A DNA stretch of 51,462 nucleotides from an uncultured Bacteroidales bacterium (GCA_902763885.1 CACWTU010000016.1:1-51462), one strand, 5' to 3'. Shown: positions 33,248 to 43,637, counted from the first letter of the stretch. Program-made: numbers and translations. Notes: a model not told the origin generated them from the letters alone.

Positions 33248-35434
33248 TTAGTAGAATCTGCCCAGTGTAGTGCCAGGATAGTAGTGCTGCAGGATTTCGC
33301 GGTAGGTGTAGCCCTTGGCGGCCATGACGGCGGCACCAATCTGGCATAAGCCAGCTCCGTGTCCCCAGCCTGCTCCGTGCAGTGTGAAACCTTTAATATT
33401 GCCGTTTTCATCGGTGTTTTTCTCAACTACGAACGCGCTGCTGAATAGATGACTTTCAGATAGTGTGCGTCTTATCTCCAGTTCCTTGCCGATGGTAACG
33501 GTACTCTTGGTGCCTTCAATCTCCAGCTCATAGATACGTCCTGAGGGACCGCGCTTTATAGGCCTTAAATCAACTATGTCACCTATATCCAAGCCTGATT
33601 TGCGGCGGAAAATATCAGAAACCTGTTCTGTGGAGTATTCTACTTTCCAACGGTAATAATCAGGTGTTTCAAGGTCATAGCCGTTCAGTGACTGGGCCAG
33701 GATGTTGCCGTCAGCTGAATTGCAGAATGACTTGGGTTCTGACATGATCCACTGGCGGGCGTTCTCCTCAATAGAGAGGTCGGGCAGGGCGCCTTCGTTA
33801 ATGCTGCTGTCACGCAGGGCAATGAGATAGGGTTTGTGCTCATCCTGCCAGCAGGTCTCAAACTGCTCGGTGACGCCGCCGCAGCATTTGCTGAAACGTG
33901 CGTCACACAGGTGACCGTCATACACCAGGGTCTGTCCCATGGTCTCCTTTACTGCGGCCTCGGCTGCAGCGCTGATAATGCGGGTGCGGCCTTGGTAACG
34001 CTGGCAGTGGTCATCGGCACAGACATCAAACAGCGTGTGCTGGTCATGGTCATACCATTTGATTATGCGGTTCAGGATATGGCTGCCGGCAAACGGTACT
34101 GAGGTTTGGGCGGTATCAGCATCCATGACTTTGCGGCGTGGGGAGCGCAGTTGAGCCAGAACCCAGCTGCGTGAAATGACGGCGTGGGCACGCAGGAATT
34201 CGCGGCTGGCGGTGGGTTTCATCTCCGATGATATCACGCTTGCCAGATAATCTTCTACAGGCAGTATGTTGATGGCACGTACCATGCCGTTTTCTACAAT
34301 GAACCTGAGCCATCCTGAGAATGTCTGGTCCTCCTTACGCTCCCAGTGGAATCCGATGCCTATGGTTACGTCATGCAGCGTGAATGTGCTGCCGTGTTCA
34401 TGAGGCTTGAGAGTGAGGCTGTCCAGGAGTATGCCGTTCCAGTTCAAACGGCCTTGGACAGCGTTTATGCTCATCTCACCCTCAAAACTGTTGTGGCCGT
34501 CTGTGTAGCTGTCATTAAGGCAGAAACGTATCTCCTGAGCGGCCATGATGCCCACCTTGATCTTGGGCTGTTGCGGGGTGACCTGACGATATATGTCAAG
34601 CACCTGGCGCTCTGTGAGACTGTCAAAATCTTCTTTGCGCGGAGTGATTACCAGTCCGAACATATCAACTGCACCTGGGCTGACCATAATTTTGCCCATT
34701 TCATCGGCATAATAGCAGTCCGGGCGGTGCTTACTGCGTGGTATGATGGCGGTTATCACCTGACCGTTACGGTTGAATGAGAGCACGTTCATGCGCGGCT
34801 CATAATCTCCGTCATAAATGGTCATGTCGCTCACGTAATCCCACAGCTTGGAGGGATCAGAACCTTTGATTACTATAACCGGGAACCCGAAAGGCTGGAT
34901 AGTTACAGGCTCGTCTTTTGCTGACGGCTCGTTCTCACGCAGTTTGTCCACCAACGGAATGCCTTCAGAACGCCCTATCTGCATGTGCAGATGGTCCGGG
35001 GCCGATGCTCCGCTGCGTGGCCCGTTATAGAAAATCATATAGCCCGGCTCAAGCTCAGAGGCAATCTGAAGCATCTTCTCATAGCAATCTTTGAATGCCT
35101 GCTTGCGGTGCTCTCGGCTCACCACACAGAAATGCTCCCTGAGTATAGGATAGGGGTTGAGCAAGAGGTCAAATCCATCACCTGCATCAAAGGCAATCTG
35201 CTCTTGAGGACGGTTTTCACTGCAAAGGAAACAGGGGCGTACGGTAGTCTCTGCCGGTTGAACCTTAGCTGTGGTTGAAATTATGCGTGCAGGGTTGTGC
35301 TGGAGTGCAAGTCCCGATGATGAGAGTACACGTGTCTGTACCTGCTCCAGGTTGCTGAATGCCTCACGTGCCGCAGGCCATACGTTGAGTTGCTGTTCCA
35401 GGCAGATATCCAGATGCTTGAAAATGTTATCCAT
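33248..35434 (-). CDS. DUF4922 (nucleotidyltransferase-like) - SpoIID/LytB fusion
   Basis: This is a 728-residue two-domain protein. Residues about 1-300 match DUF4922, related to HIT-type ATP adenylyltransferase/GDP-galactose phosphorylase folds ('PCFLCSENRPQEQ', 'NPYPILREHF', 'APDHLHMQIG' with the HxH of the HIT fold). Residues about 310-728 match SpoIID/LytB: 'VEDYLASVISSEMKPTASRE', 'AHAVISRSWVL' and 'LHGAGWGHGAGLCQIGA'. SpoIID-type proteins act on peptidoglycan glycan strands outside the membrane, yet no signal peptide is seen. It starts 3 bp after the glycosyltransferase gene in the same operon. Confidence 0.85.
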   Translation of the reverse strand: MDNIFKHLDICLEQQLNVWPAAREAFSNLEQVQTRVLSSSGLALQHNPARIISTTAKVQPAETTVRPCFLCSENRPQEQIAFDAGDGFDLLLNPYPILREHFCVVSREHRKQAFKDCYEKMLQIASELEPGYMIFYNGPRSGASAPDHLHMQIGRSEGIPLVDKLRENEPSAKDEPVTIQPFGFPVIVIKGSDPSKLWDYVSDMTIYDGDYEPRMNVLSFNRNGQVITAIIPRSKHRPDCYYADEMGKIMVSPGAVDMFGLVITPRKEDFDSLTERQVLDIYRQVTPQQPKIKVGIMAAQEIRFCLNDSYTDGHNSFEGEMSINAVQGRLNWNGILLDSLTLKPHEHGSTFTLHDVTIGIGFHWERKEDQTFSGWLRFIVENGMVRAINILPVEDYLASVISSEMKPTASREFLRAHAVISRSWVLAQLRSPRRKVMDADTAQTSVPFAGSHILNRIIKWYDHDQHTLFDVCADDHCQRYQGRTRIISAAAEAAVKETMGQTLVYDGHLCDARFSKCCGGVTEQFETCWQDEHKPYLIALRDSSINEGALPDLSIEENARQWIMSEPKSFCNSADGNILAQSLNGYDLETPDYYRWKVEYSTEQVSDIFRRKSGLDIGDIVDLRPIKRGPSGRIYELEIEGTKSTVTIGKELEIRRTLSESHLFSSAFVVEKNTDENGNIKGFTLHGAGWGHGAGLCQIGAAVMAAKGYTYREILQHYYPGTTLGRFY

Positions 35435-35437
35435 CAG

Positions 35438-36775
35438 TTAAAGGCTGTTGTTCTTGATTCTTCTCTCCAGCTCGGCGGTTCGTAAGGAGTCCTTGTAGAG
35501 ATTGTTGGCGTTTACTTTCTCTGCACTCAGGGCAGCGTCACTGTTGCCCTCCCAGCGGCGGCACAGGTAGAGCTCGTCAAAGATACGGCCCAGACGGTAT
35601 TCACCGGTTATGCGTATGGCTACGGCATAATCCTCACCGTAACTCACGTTGGGGAATCCAATCTGCCGTACAACAGGTGTGTAGAATGCGCGAGGAGCAC
35701 CCAGTCCGTTTATGCGCAGTGCGTTGTTGGGGCCGTTCTCATCGGTCCACTCCTTATGGTCAATGATGCCGGGAGGCAAGGTCTCAAGGTTGAAGTTGCA
35801 CATGCGGTAACTGCCTATCACCATGGCATAACCTCCCTCACGGAACTTGTCAACCACTTTCTGTAAGGTATCGGGACCGCTGTAAAGGTCATCACTGTCC
35901 AACTGTACTGCATATCGGCCGCAATGGGCATCATTGATGGCCAGGTTCCAGCATCCGCCAATGCCTAAGTCTGTGCGCTCAGGTATGATATGTACCAGAC
36001 GTGAATCATCAAGAGCCAGTTTGTTCAGAATCTCCGTGGTGCCGTCAGTGGAGTAGTTGTCAACGACAATTACATTGAATGTGCTGTCTATCTGCTGGTT
36101 GAGTGCGGACTTGACGGCATCGGCTATGGTACGGGCGCGGTTCCTCACGGGAATTATGACCGATGCCTCAACCGGGAAATCACCGCTATAGGATTCCACT
36201 TTCTTGCCGAATCCGGGCTTCAGATAGCCGTCTATATGTTTGAGATGCTCCGTGCATATCTTTTCCATCTCAATCTGGATGGAGCGGTTGCTGGGATTCA
36301 CGTAGTCAAACTGTTTCTGTCCGGATGTGCGTAGATCAGTCTCAGTCAAGGTGTAGAGCGGCTGGGGAACACGTACTATAGGCAGAACGCATTGGATGGC
36401 CAGTCTCATCTGGTAGAATCCGCCGCACTCTGACTCATACAGTCCTGTACGCGCCAGATATGCGTCAATACCGGCACGGGTAACCAGAACTACGGCACCA
36501 AAGTCAAAATCATCACGCAGGCTGCCACTTTGTATGTCAATGAGCGGTGCAGGGATTATTGAATCCGGGCCGGTCATCTTGATATAATCAGAATAGACCA
36601 TTCCTGCTCCGGTGGCCTTGGCGGCATCAAGCATGCGTGCCAGAGCCTCATCGATCAGGCTGACTTCTCTGCCGCTGATGTTGAACAGCAGGTATTCTGC
36701 ATTCGTGGAACTCAATATCTCCCTTACTGCTGCAGTTGAGGAGACGTATTTGGGTAAATCTATCGTTTCTATCAT
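35438..36775 (-). CDS. Glycosyltransferase family 2
   Basis: This protein has 445 residues from the ATG at 36775. The GT-A core lies at about residues 200-330: '[20 protein letters not shown]', '[12 protein letters not shown]' and the metal-binding '[13 protein letters not shown]'. The first 190 residues include a second degenerate GT-like region ('[10 protein letters not shown]'). It likely transfers a sugar from a nucleotide-sugar to an unknown acceptor. A longer frame upstream of 36775 would run across the divergent promoter and is not accepted. It is co-transcribed with the DUF4922-SpoIID gene. Confidence 0.85.
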   Translation of the reverse strand: MIETIDLPKYVSSTAAVREILSSTNAEYLLFNISGREVSLIDEALARMLDAAKATGAGMVYSDYIKMTGPDSIIPAPLIDIQSGSLRDDFDFGAVVLVTRAGIDAYLARTGLYESECGGFYQMRLAIQCVLPIVRVPQPLYTLTETDLRTSGQKQFDYVNPSNRSIQIEMEKICTEHLKHIDGYLKPGFGKKVESYSGDFPVEASVIIPVRNRARTIADAVKSALNQQIDSTFNVIVVDNYSTDGTTEILNKLALDDSRLVHIIPERTDLGIGGCWNLAINDAHCGRYAVQLDSDDLYSGPDTLQKVVDKFREGGYAMVIGSYRMCNFNLETLPPGIIDHKEWTDENGPNNALRINGLGAPRAFYTPVVRQIGFPNVSYGEDYAVAIRITGEYRLGRIFDELYLCRRWEGNSDAALSAEKVNANNLYKDSLRTAELERRIKNNSL

Positions 36776-36813
36776 AGCAAGCCCGAAGATACTGAAAAAA
36801 TAATAATTTGCAC

Positions 36814-36821
36814 TATCTTTG
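36814..36821 (+). promoter_or_regulatory. Bacteroidota -7 promoter box for the rlmN operon
   Basis: TATCTTTG fits TAnnTTTG and lies 19 bp before the rlmN ATG. No clear -33 TTTG at the usual spacing is seen. The 65-bp gap also carries the start of the divergent glycosyltransferase gene. Confidence 0.55.
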
Positions 36822-36840
36822 CACGTAATAATATAGCTGT

Positions 36841-37875
36841 ATGAGTAAGAAGAATCTGGTTGGAATGACATTGGCGGAACTGCAGCAGGTGGCTGTTGAG
36901 GTGGGTATGCCCATGTTCGCGGCCAAGCAGATGGCAGACTGGCTGTATGTCAAGCAGGTCAGTTCCATAGACCAGATGACCAATATATCGCTTAAACTGC
37001 GTGAGCGCCTTGCAGAAAACTATGAGGTAGGGCTTTCTGCTCCGCAGCACAAGGTTGCATCTACAGACGGTACGGTCAAATACCTGTTCCCTGTTCAGGA
37101 TGGACATTTTGTTGAGGCCGTATATATCCCTGATGATGACCGCGCCACTCTCTGCATATCCAGTCAGGTAGGCTGCAAGATGGGCTGTGTGTTCTGCATG
37201 ACTGGCCGTCAGCATTATACCGCCAGCCTTACTGCGGGTGAGATACTTAATCAGATACTCTCCCTGCCGGAAAAGCAGAACCTTACCAATGTAGTCTTTA
37301 TGGGCATGGGCGAGCCGCTTGACAACCTCAGGAACGTGCTTGCAGTGCAGGAGATCATGACCGCTCCGTGGGGATTCGGCTGGAGCCCCAAACGCATCAC
37401 CATATCAACGGTGGGCCTGCTTCGTGAGCTCAAACAGCTTGTTGAGGGCTGTGAGTGCCACATTGCGGTCAGTCTGCATGCACCCACACCGGAGAAACGC
37501 CGTGAGCTTATTCCGGCAGAGAAGGCATTCTCAATGACTGAGATGCTTGAGGTGCTGCGCAGGTATGATTTCAGCCATCAGCGCCGTCTCTCATTTGAGT
37601 ACACCATGTTTGACGGTGTCAATGACTCTGCCGATGATGCCCGCCTGCTTGTCAAAGCCCTGAATGGACTAAGTTGCAGGGTAAACCTGATACGTTTCCA
37701 TGCCATTCCTGACAGCCCGCTCAAGCCTGTGCCGGAGTCAAGGATGGTGGAATTCCGTGACTGGCTTACCGCTCACGGTGTGTTTGCCACCATACGTGCA
37801 TCACGCGGTGAGGATATCTGGGCAGCCTGCGGAATGTTGAGTACAGCAAAAAACAATAAATCTGTTACGATATGA
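36841..37875 (+). CDS. rlmN: 23S rRNA/tRNA (adenine-C2) methyltransferase RlmN
   Basis: This is a 344-residue radical-SAM enzyme methylating A2503 of 23S rRNA and A37 of some tRNAs. The CxxxCxxC cluster motif is C112-K-M-G-C116-V-F-C119, followed by '[16 protein letters not shown]', '[12 protein letters not shown]' and 'ISTVGL'. The C-terminal catalytic Cys is in 'WAACGMLS'. The length is normal. Its stop overlaps the next gene start (ATGA). Confidence 0.96.
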   Translation: MSKKNLVGMTLAELQQVAVEVGMPMFAAKQMADWLYVKQVSSIDQMTNISLKLRERLAENYEVGLSAPQHKVASTDGTVKYLFPVQDGHFVEAVYIPDDDRATLCISSQVGCKMGCVFCMTGRQHYTASLTAGEILNQILSLPEKQNLTNVVFMGMGEPLDNLRNVLAVQEIMTAPWGFGWSPKRITISTVGLLRELKQLVEGCECHIAVSLHAPTPEKRRELIPAEKAFSMTEMLEVLRRYDFSHQRRLSFEYTMFDGVNDSADDARLLVKALNGLSCRVNLIRFHAIPDSPLKPVPESRMVEFRDWLTAHGVFATIRASRGEDIWAACGMLSTAKNNKSVTI

Positions 37876-39062
37876 GAAAGAACATCCTTTTCAAAGTTTG
37901 CGTTGCTATGCTTGCGGCTATGGTAATGATAGCCTGCGGAAAGGGAAAGCAACAGAGTGGTACGTCTGATGACGATACCAAGACTGAGGTGTCTGCCTCA
38001 AAGTCAGGAAAATCCAAGAAATCAAAAAAGAAGAGCAAGGATATAAAGACAAAAGGCAGAAAGAAGAAGAAATCCATTCTCACACCTACATCGTCCGGTT
38101 CTCCTTATGAGATTCTTTTGGTGGCCGCAGAGGATGATTTCCATAACGGTGTGGTGGATTCCCTTTATGCAGTCCTTACTGATGATGTGTTAGGCGTTGC
38201 CCAGTCCGAGCCCAGCTTCAAGGTTGTTAAGATAACCCAGAACAATTTCTCCAAGACCTTGCGGATGTGCCGTAACGTCGTTGTGGTCAAGATTGATCCC
38301 TCCACATACAACAAGTGCAGGTTCAAGTATTCAAGGGATGTGTATGCCGCACCTCAGATCATAATGACTATCCAGGCTCCCAGCGCCTCCAAGTTCAAGG
38401 ATTTTGTGACTGATAACAGGGATGCCATCGTTGATTTCTTCAATAAGGCAGAACTGAACCGTGCGTGTGAACTGCTGCAGGAAGACTATCAGCCGTATAT
38501 TCAGGAAGAGGTCAAGAAAATGTTCGGATGTGATTTCTTGGCCCCGACAGAGTTGACCAAGATTACCAAGGGAAAGAACTTCCTGTGGGCGCACAGTGAG
38601 AAATTCGTAAGGAGGGTGGAACAGGACCTGAATATCGTAATATATTCATTCCCATACCGCGATTTGAATACATTCACGGAGGAGTATTTTGTGAAAAAGC
38701 GTGATTCAGTGATGAAGGCCAATATACCCGGCCCGCGTGAAGGCCAGTACATGATGACCTCAATGCCGTATATATTCGTATCCGATGAGGAGGTACACGG
38801 CGGGTATGCCCAGGTGGTTCGTGGCCTCTGGAACGTCAAGGACTATGATATGGGCGGCCCGTTCGTATCGGTAAGCCGTGTTGATGAGAAATACCAGCGG
38901 GTGATTGTGGCAGAGGCATTCGTCTATTATCCAAACCAGCCTAAGCGCAATGTCCTCAAGAAACTTGAGGCTGCCCTGTACACTTTACGCCTCCCTGATG
39001 AACTTGACCTGGCCAGATTCAGCTATGATCTGGATGAGATAATTATTGTACCCGAAGAATAA
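37872..39062 (+). CDS. DUF4837 lipoprotein
   Basis: This is a 396-residue lipoprotein. The signal peptide ends at a lipobox, 'VMIACGKG', with the lipidated Cys at about residue 22. A long Lys/Ser-rich linker (about 30-70) follows, then the DUF4837 domain common in Bacteroidales ('PYEILLVAAEDDFHN', 'FFNKAELNRACELLQED', 'GLWNVKDYDMGGPFVSVSRV'). Function is unknown. It is translationally coupled to rlmN and 15 bp before pdxA. Confidence 0.85.
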   Translation: MRKNILFKVCVAMLAAMVMIACGKGKQQSGTSDDDTKTEVSASKSGKSKKSKKKSKDIKTKGRKKKKSILTPTSSGSPYEILLVAAEDDFHNGVVDSLYAVLTDDVLGVAQSEPSFKVVKITQNNFSKTLRMCRNVVVVKIDPSTYNKCRFKYSRDVYAAPQIIMTIQAPSASKFKDFVTDNRDAIVDFFNKAELNRACELLQEDYQPYIQEEVKKMFGCDFLAPTELTKITKGKNFLWAHSEKFVRRVEQDLNIVIYSFPYRDLNTFTEEYFVKKRDSVMKANIPGPREGQYMMTSMPYIFVSDEEVHGGYAQVVRGLWNVKDYDMGGPFVSVSRVDEKYQRVIVAEAFVYYPNQPKRNVLKKLEAALYTLRLPDELDLARFSYDLDEIIIVPEE

Positions 39063-39077
39063 AACAGAGATAATATA

Positions 39078-40169
39078 ATGAGTGAAAGATTGATAGTAGG
39101 CATCACCCAGGGTGATGTGAACGGAATAGGATATGAGGTGATCCTTAAGACATTCTCAGATCCCACTATGTTTGAGTTCTGTACTCCTGTAGTCTATGGA
39201 TCACCCAAGGTGATGACATATCATCGCAAGACCATAGACTCACCAACCAATTTCAATGTGGTGGATTCTGCTTCTGATGCACAGCCGGACCGTCTGAATG
39301 TGGTCAACTGCAATAAGGAGGATGTCAAGGTAGATTTTGGCCTGCCTACAGAGGAGAGCGGCCAGGCTGCATTCCAGGCGCTGGAACGTGCAGTCAAGGA
39401 GTATCGTGAGGGTAAGATTGACGTGCTGGTTACCGCACCTATCAACAAGAAGACAATCCATTCTGATGCATTCCATTTCCCGGGACACACTGAGTATATC
39501 GAGTCAGAACTTGGTGATGGCAACAAGGCACTCATGATCCTTATGAACAGCTCCATGAGAGTGGCGCTTGCCACCGTGCATGAGCCTATCTCCAAGGTGG
39601 CTTCACTGCTCAACAAGGACCTCATAAAGGAAAAACTGAGAATACTCAATAAGTCACTCAAGATAGACTTTGGCATAGAGATCCCGCGTATAGCCGTGCT
39701 TGCATTGAACCCTCATGCCAGTGATGACGGCCTTATCGGCAAGGAGGAGAATGAGATAATCAAACCCGCCATTGATGAGATGGCTGCTGACAAGGTACAG
39801 TGCTTTGGCCCGTTCTCTGCCGATGGCTTCTTTGGGAGCGGTGAGTATCGCAAGTTTGATGCCGTGCTGGCCATGTATCATGACCAGGGGCTTATCCCTC
39901 TCAAGGCTCTTGACATGGACGGCGGAGTGAACTATACAGCCGGCCTGCCGGTTGTACGCACATCACCTGACCATGGTACTGCATATGATATCGCAGGGCA
40001 GGGGCTGGCCAACGAGGAGTCAATGCGTCAGGCAATATATGCAGCAATTGACATTTACCGTTCACGCCGCAAGGAGGAGGAGATCAGTGTCAATCCGCTT
40101 GGCAAGCTCTTCTTTGACCGTCGCGATGACAGCGACAAGCTTAAGCATTTAGATACGGGTAAGGAGTAA
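39078..40169 (+). CDS. pdxA: 4-hydroxythreonine-4-phosphate dehydrogenase PdxA
   Basis: This is a 363-residue enzyme of the DXP-dependent vitamin B6 pathway; it oxidises 4-phosphohydroxy-threonine with NAD. Family landmarks are 'GITQGDVNGIGYEVI' at the start, 'TAPINKKTI' and 'FPGHTEYI' in the middle, and the metal-binding 'MYHDQGLIPLK' and 'RTSPDHGTAYDIAG'. The length is normal. It lies mid-operon, 19 bp before the nucleotidyltransferase gene. Confidence 0.95.
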   Translation: MSERLIVGITQGDVNGIGYEVILKTFSDPTMFEFCTPVVYGSPKVMTYHRKTIDSPTNFNVVDSASDAQPDRLNVVNCNKEDVKVDFGLPTEESGQAAFQALERAVKEYREGKIDVLVTAPINKKTIHSDAFHFPGHTEYIESELGDGNKALMILMNSSMRVALATVHEPISKVASLLNKDLIKEKLRILNKSLKIDFGIEIPRIAVLALNPHASDDGLIGKEENEIIKPAIDEMAADKVQCFGPFSADGFFGSGEYRKFDAVLAMYHDQGLIPLKALDMDGGVNYTAGLPVVRTSPDHGTAYDIAGQGLANEESMRQAIYAAIDIYRSRRKEEEISVNPLGKLFFDRRDDSDKLKHLDTGKE

Positions 40170-40188
40170 AATCCTCTCCAGAAGGATT

Positions 40189-40884
40189 ATGCGTTTCGGC
40201 ATCATATCGGCAGGCAAGGGAAACCGTCTGGTAGCAGAAGGGTACGGACAGCCTAAACCGCTGGTGCCTGTAAACGGTGTTCCCATGATTGAACGCCTGG
40301 CACGTATCATGATGCGTTGCGGGGCCGATAGGATTGCCGTCATAGTGAATGCCGATAATCGTGAAACAGTAGATTTCGTGACGTGTCTCTCCCGTGAGCT
40401 GCCCATAGACCTCACGGTCAAAAGTACGCCGTCTCCCATGCATAGCCTCATGGAGCTTGCTCCGTATCTGGGTAATGACCGGTTTTGCGTTACAACCGTT
40501 GATACCGTCTTTTCTGAGAGCCGTTTCCGAGCCATGATGGATGAGTTTGCCCTTATTCCTTATGACGGAATGATGGGCGTCACATCATTTGTTGATGATG
40601 AGAAGCCTCTATATGTGGATGTTGATGGAGAGATGATGATACGGGGATTTCTCGATGAAATGGCCCATTCCCGTTTTGTGTCAGCCGGTATCTATGCTCT
40701 CAATGCATCCGCTTTTGATGTGCTTGAGGGATGTTTGGGGAGCGGACAGACTAGGATGCGCTATTTTCAGCGTCAGCTCCTGGAATCAGGCCTCAGACTC
40801 AAGGCTTTTGACATGGGGGGGGTGGTAGATGTTGATCACGCAGATGATGTGGCAAAGGCTCAACAGATAGCATCAGAGCTATGA
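40189..40884 (+). CDS. Sugar/polyol-phosphate nucleotidyltransferase
   Basis: This is a 231-residue NTP_transferase protein: 'IISAGKGNRLVAEG' is the nucleotide loop, 'GQPKPLVPVNGVPMIERL' holds the PKPL lysine, and 'TTVDTVF' supplies a metal-binding Asp. It heads a group of overlapping genes that includes a CDP-alcohol phosphotransferase, so I infer a cytidylyltransferase activating a phosphorylated polyol (inositol-phosphate-like) or alternatively a sugar phosphate. It overlaps the next gene by ATGA. Confidence 0.8.
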   Translation: MRFGIISAGKGNRLVAEGYGQPKPLVPVNGVPMIERLARIMMRCGADRIAVIVNADNRETVDFVTCLSRELPIDLTVKSTPSPMHSLMELAPYLGNDRFCVTTVDTVFSESRFRAMMDEFALIPYDGMMGVTSFVDDEKPLYVDVDGEMMIRGFLDEMAHSRFVSAGIYALNASAFDVLEGCLGSGQTRMRYFQRQLLESGLRLKAFDMGGVVDVDHADDVAKAQQIASEL

Positions 40885-41711
40885 GGTATCTTGGAGTTAG
40901 CCGAGCTGAACTGTATTCACCCGGACGTGTATCGGGTGATACTGCCGTGTTCCGCGCCGTGGCGGCAGAGCTGGAACGTCATGGTAATGAAGTGGTCTGT
41001 ATGACCGAGCAGGATTTGGTCTGTAACGGCATACCGGCCCGTGTGGACGGCATATTCCAGATGGCAAGGAGCCGTGAGGCTCTGGCTGTTCTTGATGGGG
41101 CCCGTATTCCGGTAATCAACAGCGTTCAGGCCGTAAGGAACTGTGGCCGTGCGGCTCAGACGGAACTGTTGCAGGGAACAGGATTGATTCCTGAGAGTAT
41201 CATTTGTTCAACAGCGGGAGTGCCGGATGGCTGGAAAAGATATCCCTGCTGGATTAAACGGGCCGACAGCCATGCCGTGGAGCAGGATGACGTCCGATAT
41301 GTAGAGAATGCCGCCCGGTGTGCTGCTGCTATGTGCGGGCTTGCCGGACGTGGATTGGGCGAGTGTGTGCTGCAGGCACATGTCAAGGGATGGCTGGTCA
41401 AGTTCTATGGCGTAAGAGGCATGGGGCTGACAGATTACTATGCCGCGTCTCCTTCAAACGGAAAGTTTGGTCTGGAACGTTATAATGACCAGCCAGACTG
41501 TGCCAGTGTAGATATTCAGGCTTTGACCGCTGTGGCTGAGCGTATATCGGAAATATTGGGAGTAGATATTTATGGCGGCGATGCCGTGGTAGGGGCAGAC
41601 GGAGCAATTACTGTTGTTGATTTCAATGACTGGCCAAGTTTCCGTTCATGTACCGTAGGAGCGGCGCAGAAGATAGCCACGTTGATAATGAAAAAAACAG
41701 ATGACAGATAG
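40881..41711 (+). CDS. ATP-grasp family protein
   Basis: This is a 276-residue protein with ATP-grasp features: 'PCWIKRADSHAVEQDDVRYV' carries the ATP-binding Lys, 'ECVLQAHVKGWLVKFYGV' the hinge and following strand, and 'VVDFNDWPSF' the Mg-binding D-x-N. It probably makes a carboxylate-amine or similar bond. Its place between the nucleotidyltransferase and the CDP-alcohol enzyme suggests it modifies a head-group precursor; that is inference. It overlaps both neighbours. Confidence 0.78.
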   Translation: MRYLGVSRAELYSPGRVSGDTAVFRAVAAELERHGNEVVCMTEQDLVCNGIPARVDGIFQMARSREALAVLDGARIPVINSVQAVRNCGRAAQTELLQGTGLIPESIICSTAGVPDGWKRYPCWIKRADSHAVEQDDVRYVENAARCAAAMCGLAGRGLGECVLQAHVKGWLVKFYGVRGMGLTDYYAASPSNGKFGLERYNDQPDCASVDIQALTAVAERISEILGVDIYGGDAVVGADGAITVVDFNDWPSFRSCTVGAAQKIATLIMKKTDDR

Positions 41712-42630
41712 TAAGCGTAAAAGTGCGGTTGAGGCTACATATAAGTCAAAGGATACTGAGGAGTGGCTTGATATCTGGTTCACAAGACCGGTAGGATATC
41801 TCTTTGCCAAAGCTTTTGGCGCTCTTGGCGTGCATCCAAACGTTGTAACCATAATATCAATCATACTTGGCGTATTTGCCGGTTACTGCTGGTGGCACAC
41901 TACAATGGGCTGGACAATACTTGGCATAGCCATGCTTATGCTGGCCAATTTCCTGGACAGCGCCGATGGGCAGTTGGCCCGTATGACCGGTAAGAAGACC
42001 CTTTGGGGACGCCTGCTTGACGGACTGGCCGGCGATGCGTGGTTCTTTTCAATATCTTTCTTTCTCTCATTAAGGCTATATGATGAACCTATACCTTTTG
42101 CTGACGGAAGGACTTGGGGCATATGGATATTCGTGCTGTTTTTTGGTTCAGGCTTTATATTCCATGCCCGTCAGGCAGGTCTGGCTGACTATTACCGTAA
42201 CATATACCTGCTTTTCCATGGTGACCACTCTGAACTGAATGACAGCCGTGAACTGGCAGAGCAGCAGGCATCGACGCCATGGCGCAAACGCTGGTTCTGG
42301 AAAATCTGGCTCTTTTTCTATCAGAATTATACTGCCTGGCAGGAGGGCATGACGCCGTTCTTCCAGCAGTTCCGTGCCGCCGTCAATGACAAGTACGGCA
42401 GTACAATACCTGTTGAGCTGGGCCAGGAGTTCTGCCGCCGCACCTATCATCTGCTCAAATGGACAAACATACTTACGTTCAATACCCGCGCCATTGCGCT
42501 ATACATATTCTTGCTGATAGGAGAACCGTGGCTCTATCCCATATTTGAAATCACGGTGATGAATATCATATTCCTGTGCATGAGGGTATCGCATGAAAAG
42601 GTATGTTATGATATGATGAATGAGATATGA
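41701..42630 (+). CDS. CDP-alcohol phosphotransferase, membrane
   Basis: This is a 309-residue integral membrane enzyme. The CDP-alcohol signature D-x2-D-G-x2-A-R-x8-G-x3-D-x3-D is complete, beginning 'DSADGQLARMTGKKTLWG' and ending 'DGLAGD' (about residues 81-107). Several membrane helices follow. It transfers a phospho-alcohol between a CDP-linked donor and a lipid or polyol acceptor, the step that fixes a phospholipid head group. It overlaps the ATP-grasp gene by 11 bp and the next by ATGA. Confidence 0.9.
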   Translation: MTDSKRKSAVEATYKSKDTEEWLDIWFTRPVGYLFAKAFGALGVHPNVVTIISIILGVFAGYCWWHTTMGWTILGIAMLMLANFLDSADGQLARMTGKKTLWGRLLDGLAGDAWFFSISFFLSLRLYDEPIPFADGRTWGIWIFVLFFGSGFIFHARQAGLADYYRNIYLLFHGDHSELNDSRELAEQQASTPWRKRWFWKIWLFFYQNYTAWQEGMTPFFQQFRAAVNDKYGSTIPVELGQEFCRRTYHLLKWTNILTFNTRAIALYIFLLIGEPWLYPIFEITVMNIIFLCMRVSHEKVCYDMMNEI

Positions 42631-43637
42631 ACAAACGCTGGCGTAACATATTCTTCCTGTGCGGAGTAGCTGCCGTGGTGCTGATGCTCCTCTCTTTTGA
42701 TGCGGATTGGATACGCGTCAAGGAGGTGCTGGCGCAGGCGGGAATATGGTTTCCGGTCATTGTCCTGCTCTGGGGTATTATATACCTTATCAATGCGTGC
42801 TCATTTGGCCTTATCATCAATGACGGAACGGGTAGGAGAGTACCGTTTGGCAAAGTATTTCAGCTCACCGTATCGGGTTATGCGCTGAACTATGTCACTC
42901 CGCTTGGACTAATGGGTGGTGAGCCGTACCGCATTCTGGAGTTGTCAAACTATGTGGGCGGCAGGAAAGCCATATCATCGGTTATCCTGTATTCCATGAT
43001 GCATATATGCTCGCATTTCTGTTTCTGGCTGTCAGCGGTGGCGCTCTATGTAGTGCTGCATTTTACGGTTGGTGGCGCTTATGGACTTGATGTGTGGATG
43101 AGCTTAATGCTGGGCATTATGACTGTTGTCTTTATCGCAGTTCTCTGGCTGTTCTCATTGGGCTATCGCAAGGGTTTTGTGCTCAAGGTATTCGGATTGC
43201 TGAGCCGTATTCCGTTGGTCAGGAAGTGGGCTGCCGGTTATCTGGAGAGGCATCGTACTGACCTTGAGGAGGTAGATAGCCAGATTGCGTTTTTGCACGG
43301 TGAGCGCTGTACTCCATTCTGGTGGTCGTTGCTGCTTGAGTATGCGGCACGCGTGGTATCGTGCCTGGAGTACTGGCTGCTGATAGGTATGTTCGTACCG
43401 GGATTCACCTTTTGGGACAGCATACTTGTCATGGCGTTCTCATCACTCTTCAGCAACCTGATATTCTTTTCACCTATGCAGATGGGTGGCTATGAGGGCG
43501 GCATGGCTCTGGCTGCAGGCGGAGTACAGGTACCCGGCGCATACGGCCTTTACACCGCCCTTGTGGCCCGCATACGCCAATTGGTATGGACAGTGATTGG
43601 TATCATAATAATGAAAACCGGACGTAAGCATGATTAA
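42627..43637 (+). CDS. LPG-synthase-like/UPF0104 membrane protein
   Basis: This is a 336-residue protein with about eight membrane helices matching the lysylphosphatidylglycerol-synthase transmembrane (UPF0104) family: 'LTVSGYALNYVTPLGLMGGEPYR' region near residue 80, then 'FFSPMQMGGYEGGMALAAGG' near the end. The family includes lipid flippase-like and transferase proteins. It likely translocates or modifies the product of the preceding enzyme. It overlaps the HAD gene by 8 bp. Confidence 0.85.
   Translation: MNKRWRNIFFLCGVAAVVLMLLSFDADWIRVKEVLAQAGIWFPVIVLLWGIIYLINACSFGLIINDGTGRRVPFGKVFQLTVSGYALNYVTPLGLMGGEPYRILELSNYVGGRKAISSVILYSMMHICSHFCFWLSAVALYVVLHFTVGGAYGLDVWMSLMLGIMTVVFIAVLWLFSLGYRKGFVLKVFGLLSRIPLVRKWAAGYLERHRTDLEEVDSQIAFLHGERCTPFWWSLLLEYAARVVSCLEYWLLIGMFVPGFTFWDSILVMAFSSLFSNLIFFSPMQMGGYEGGMALAAGGVQVPGAYGLYTALVARIRQLVWTVIGIIIMKTGRKHD

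Noticed and set aside
35438-36871. Long version of the glycosyltransferase starting at 36871
   Set aside because: It would run through the divergent rlmN promoter and into rlmN; its extra residues ([13 protein letters not shown]) do not look like a protein start.
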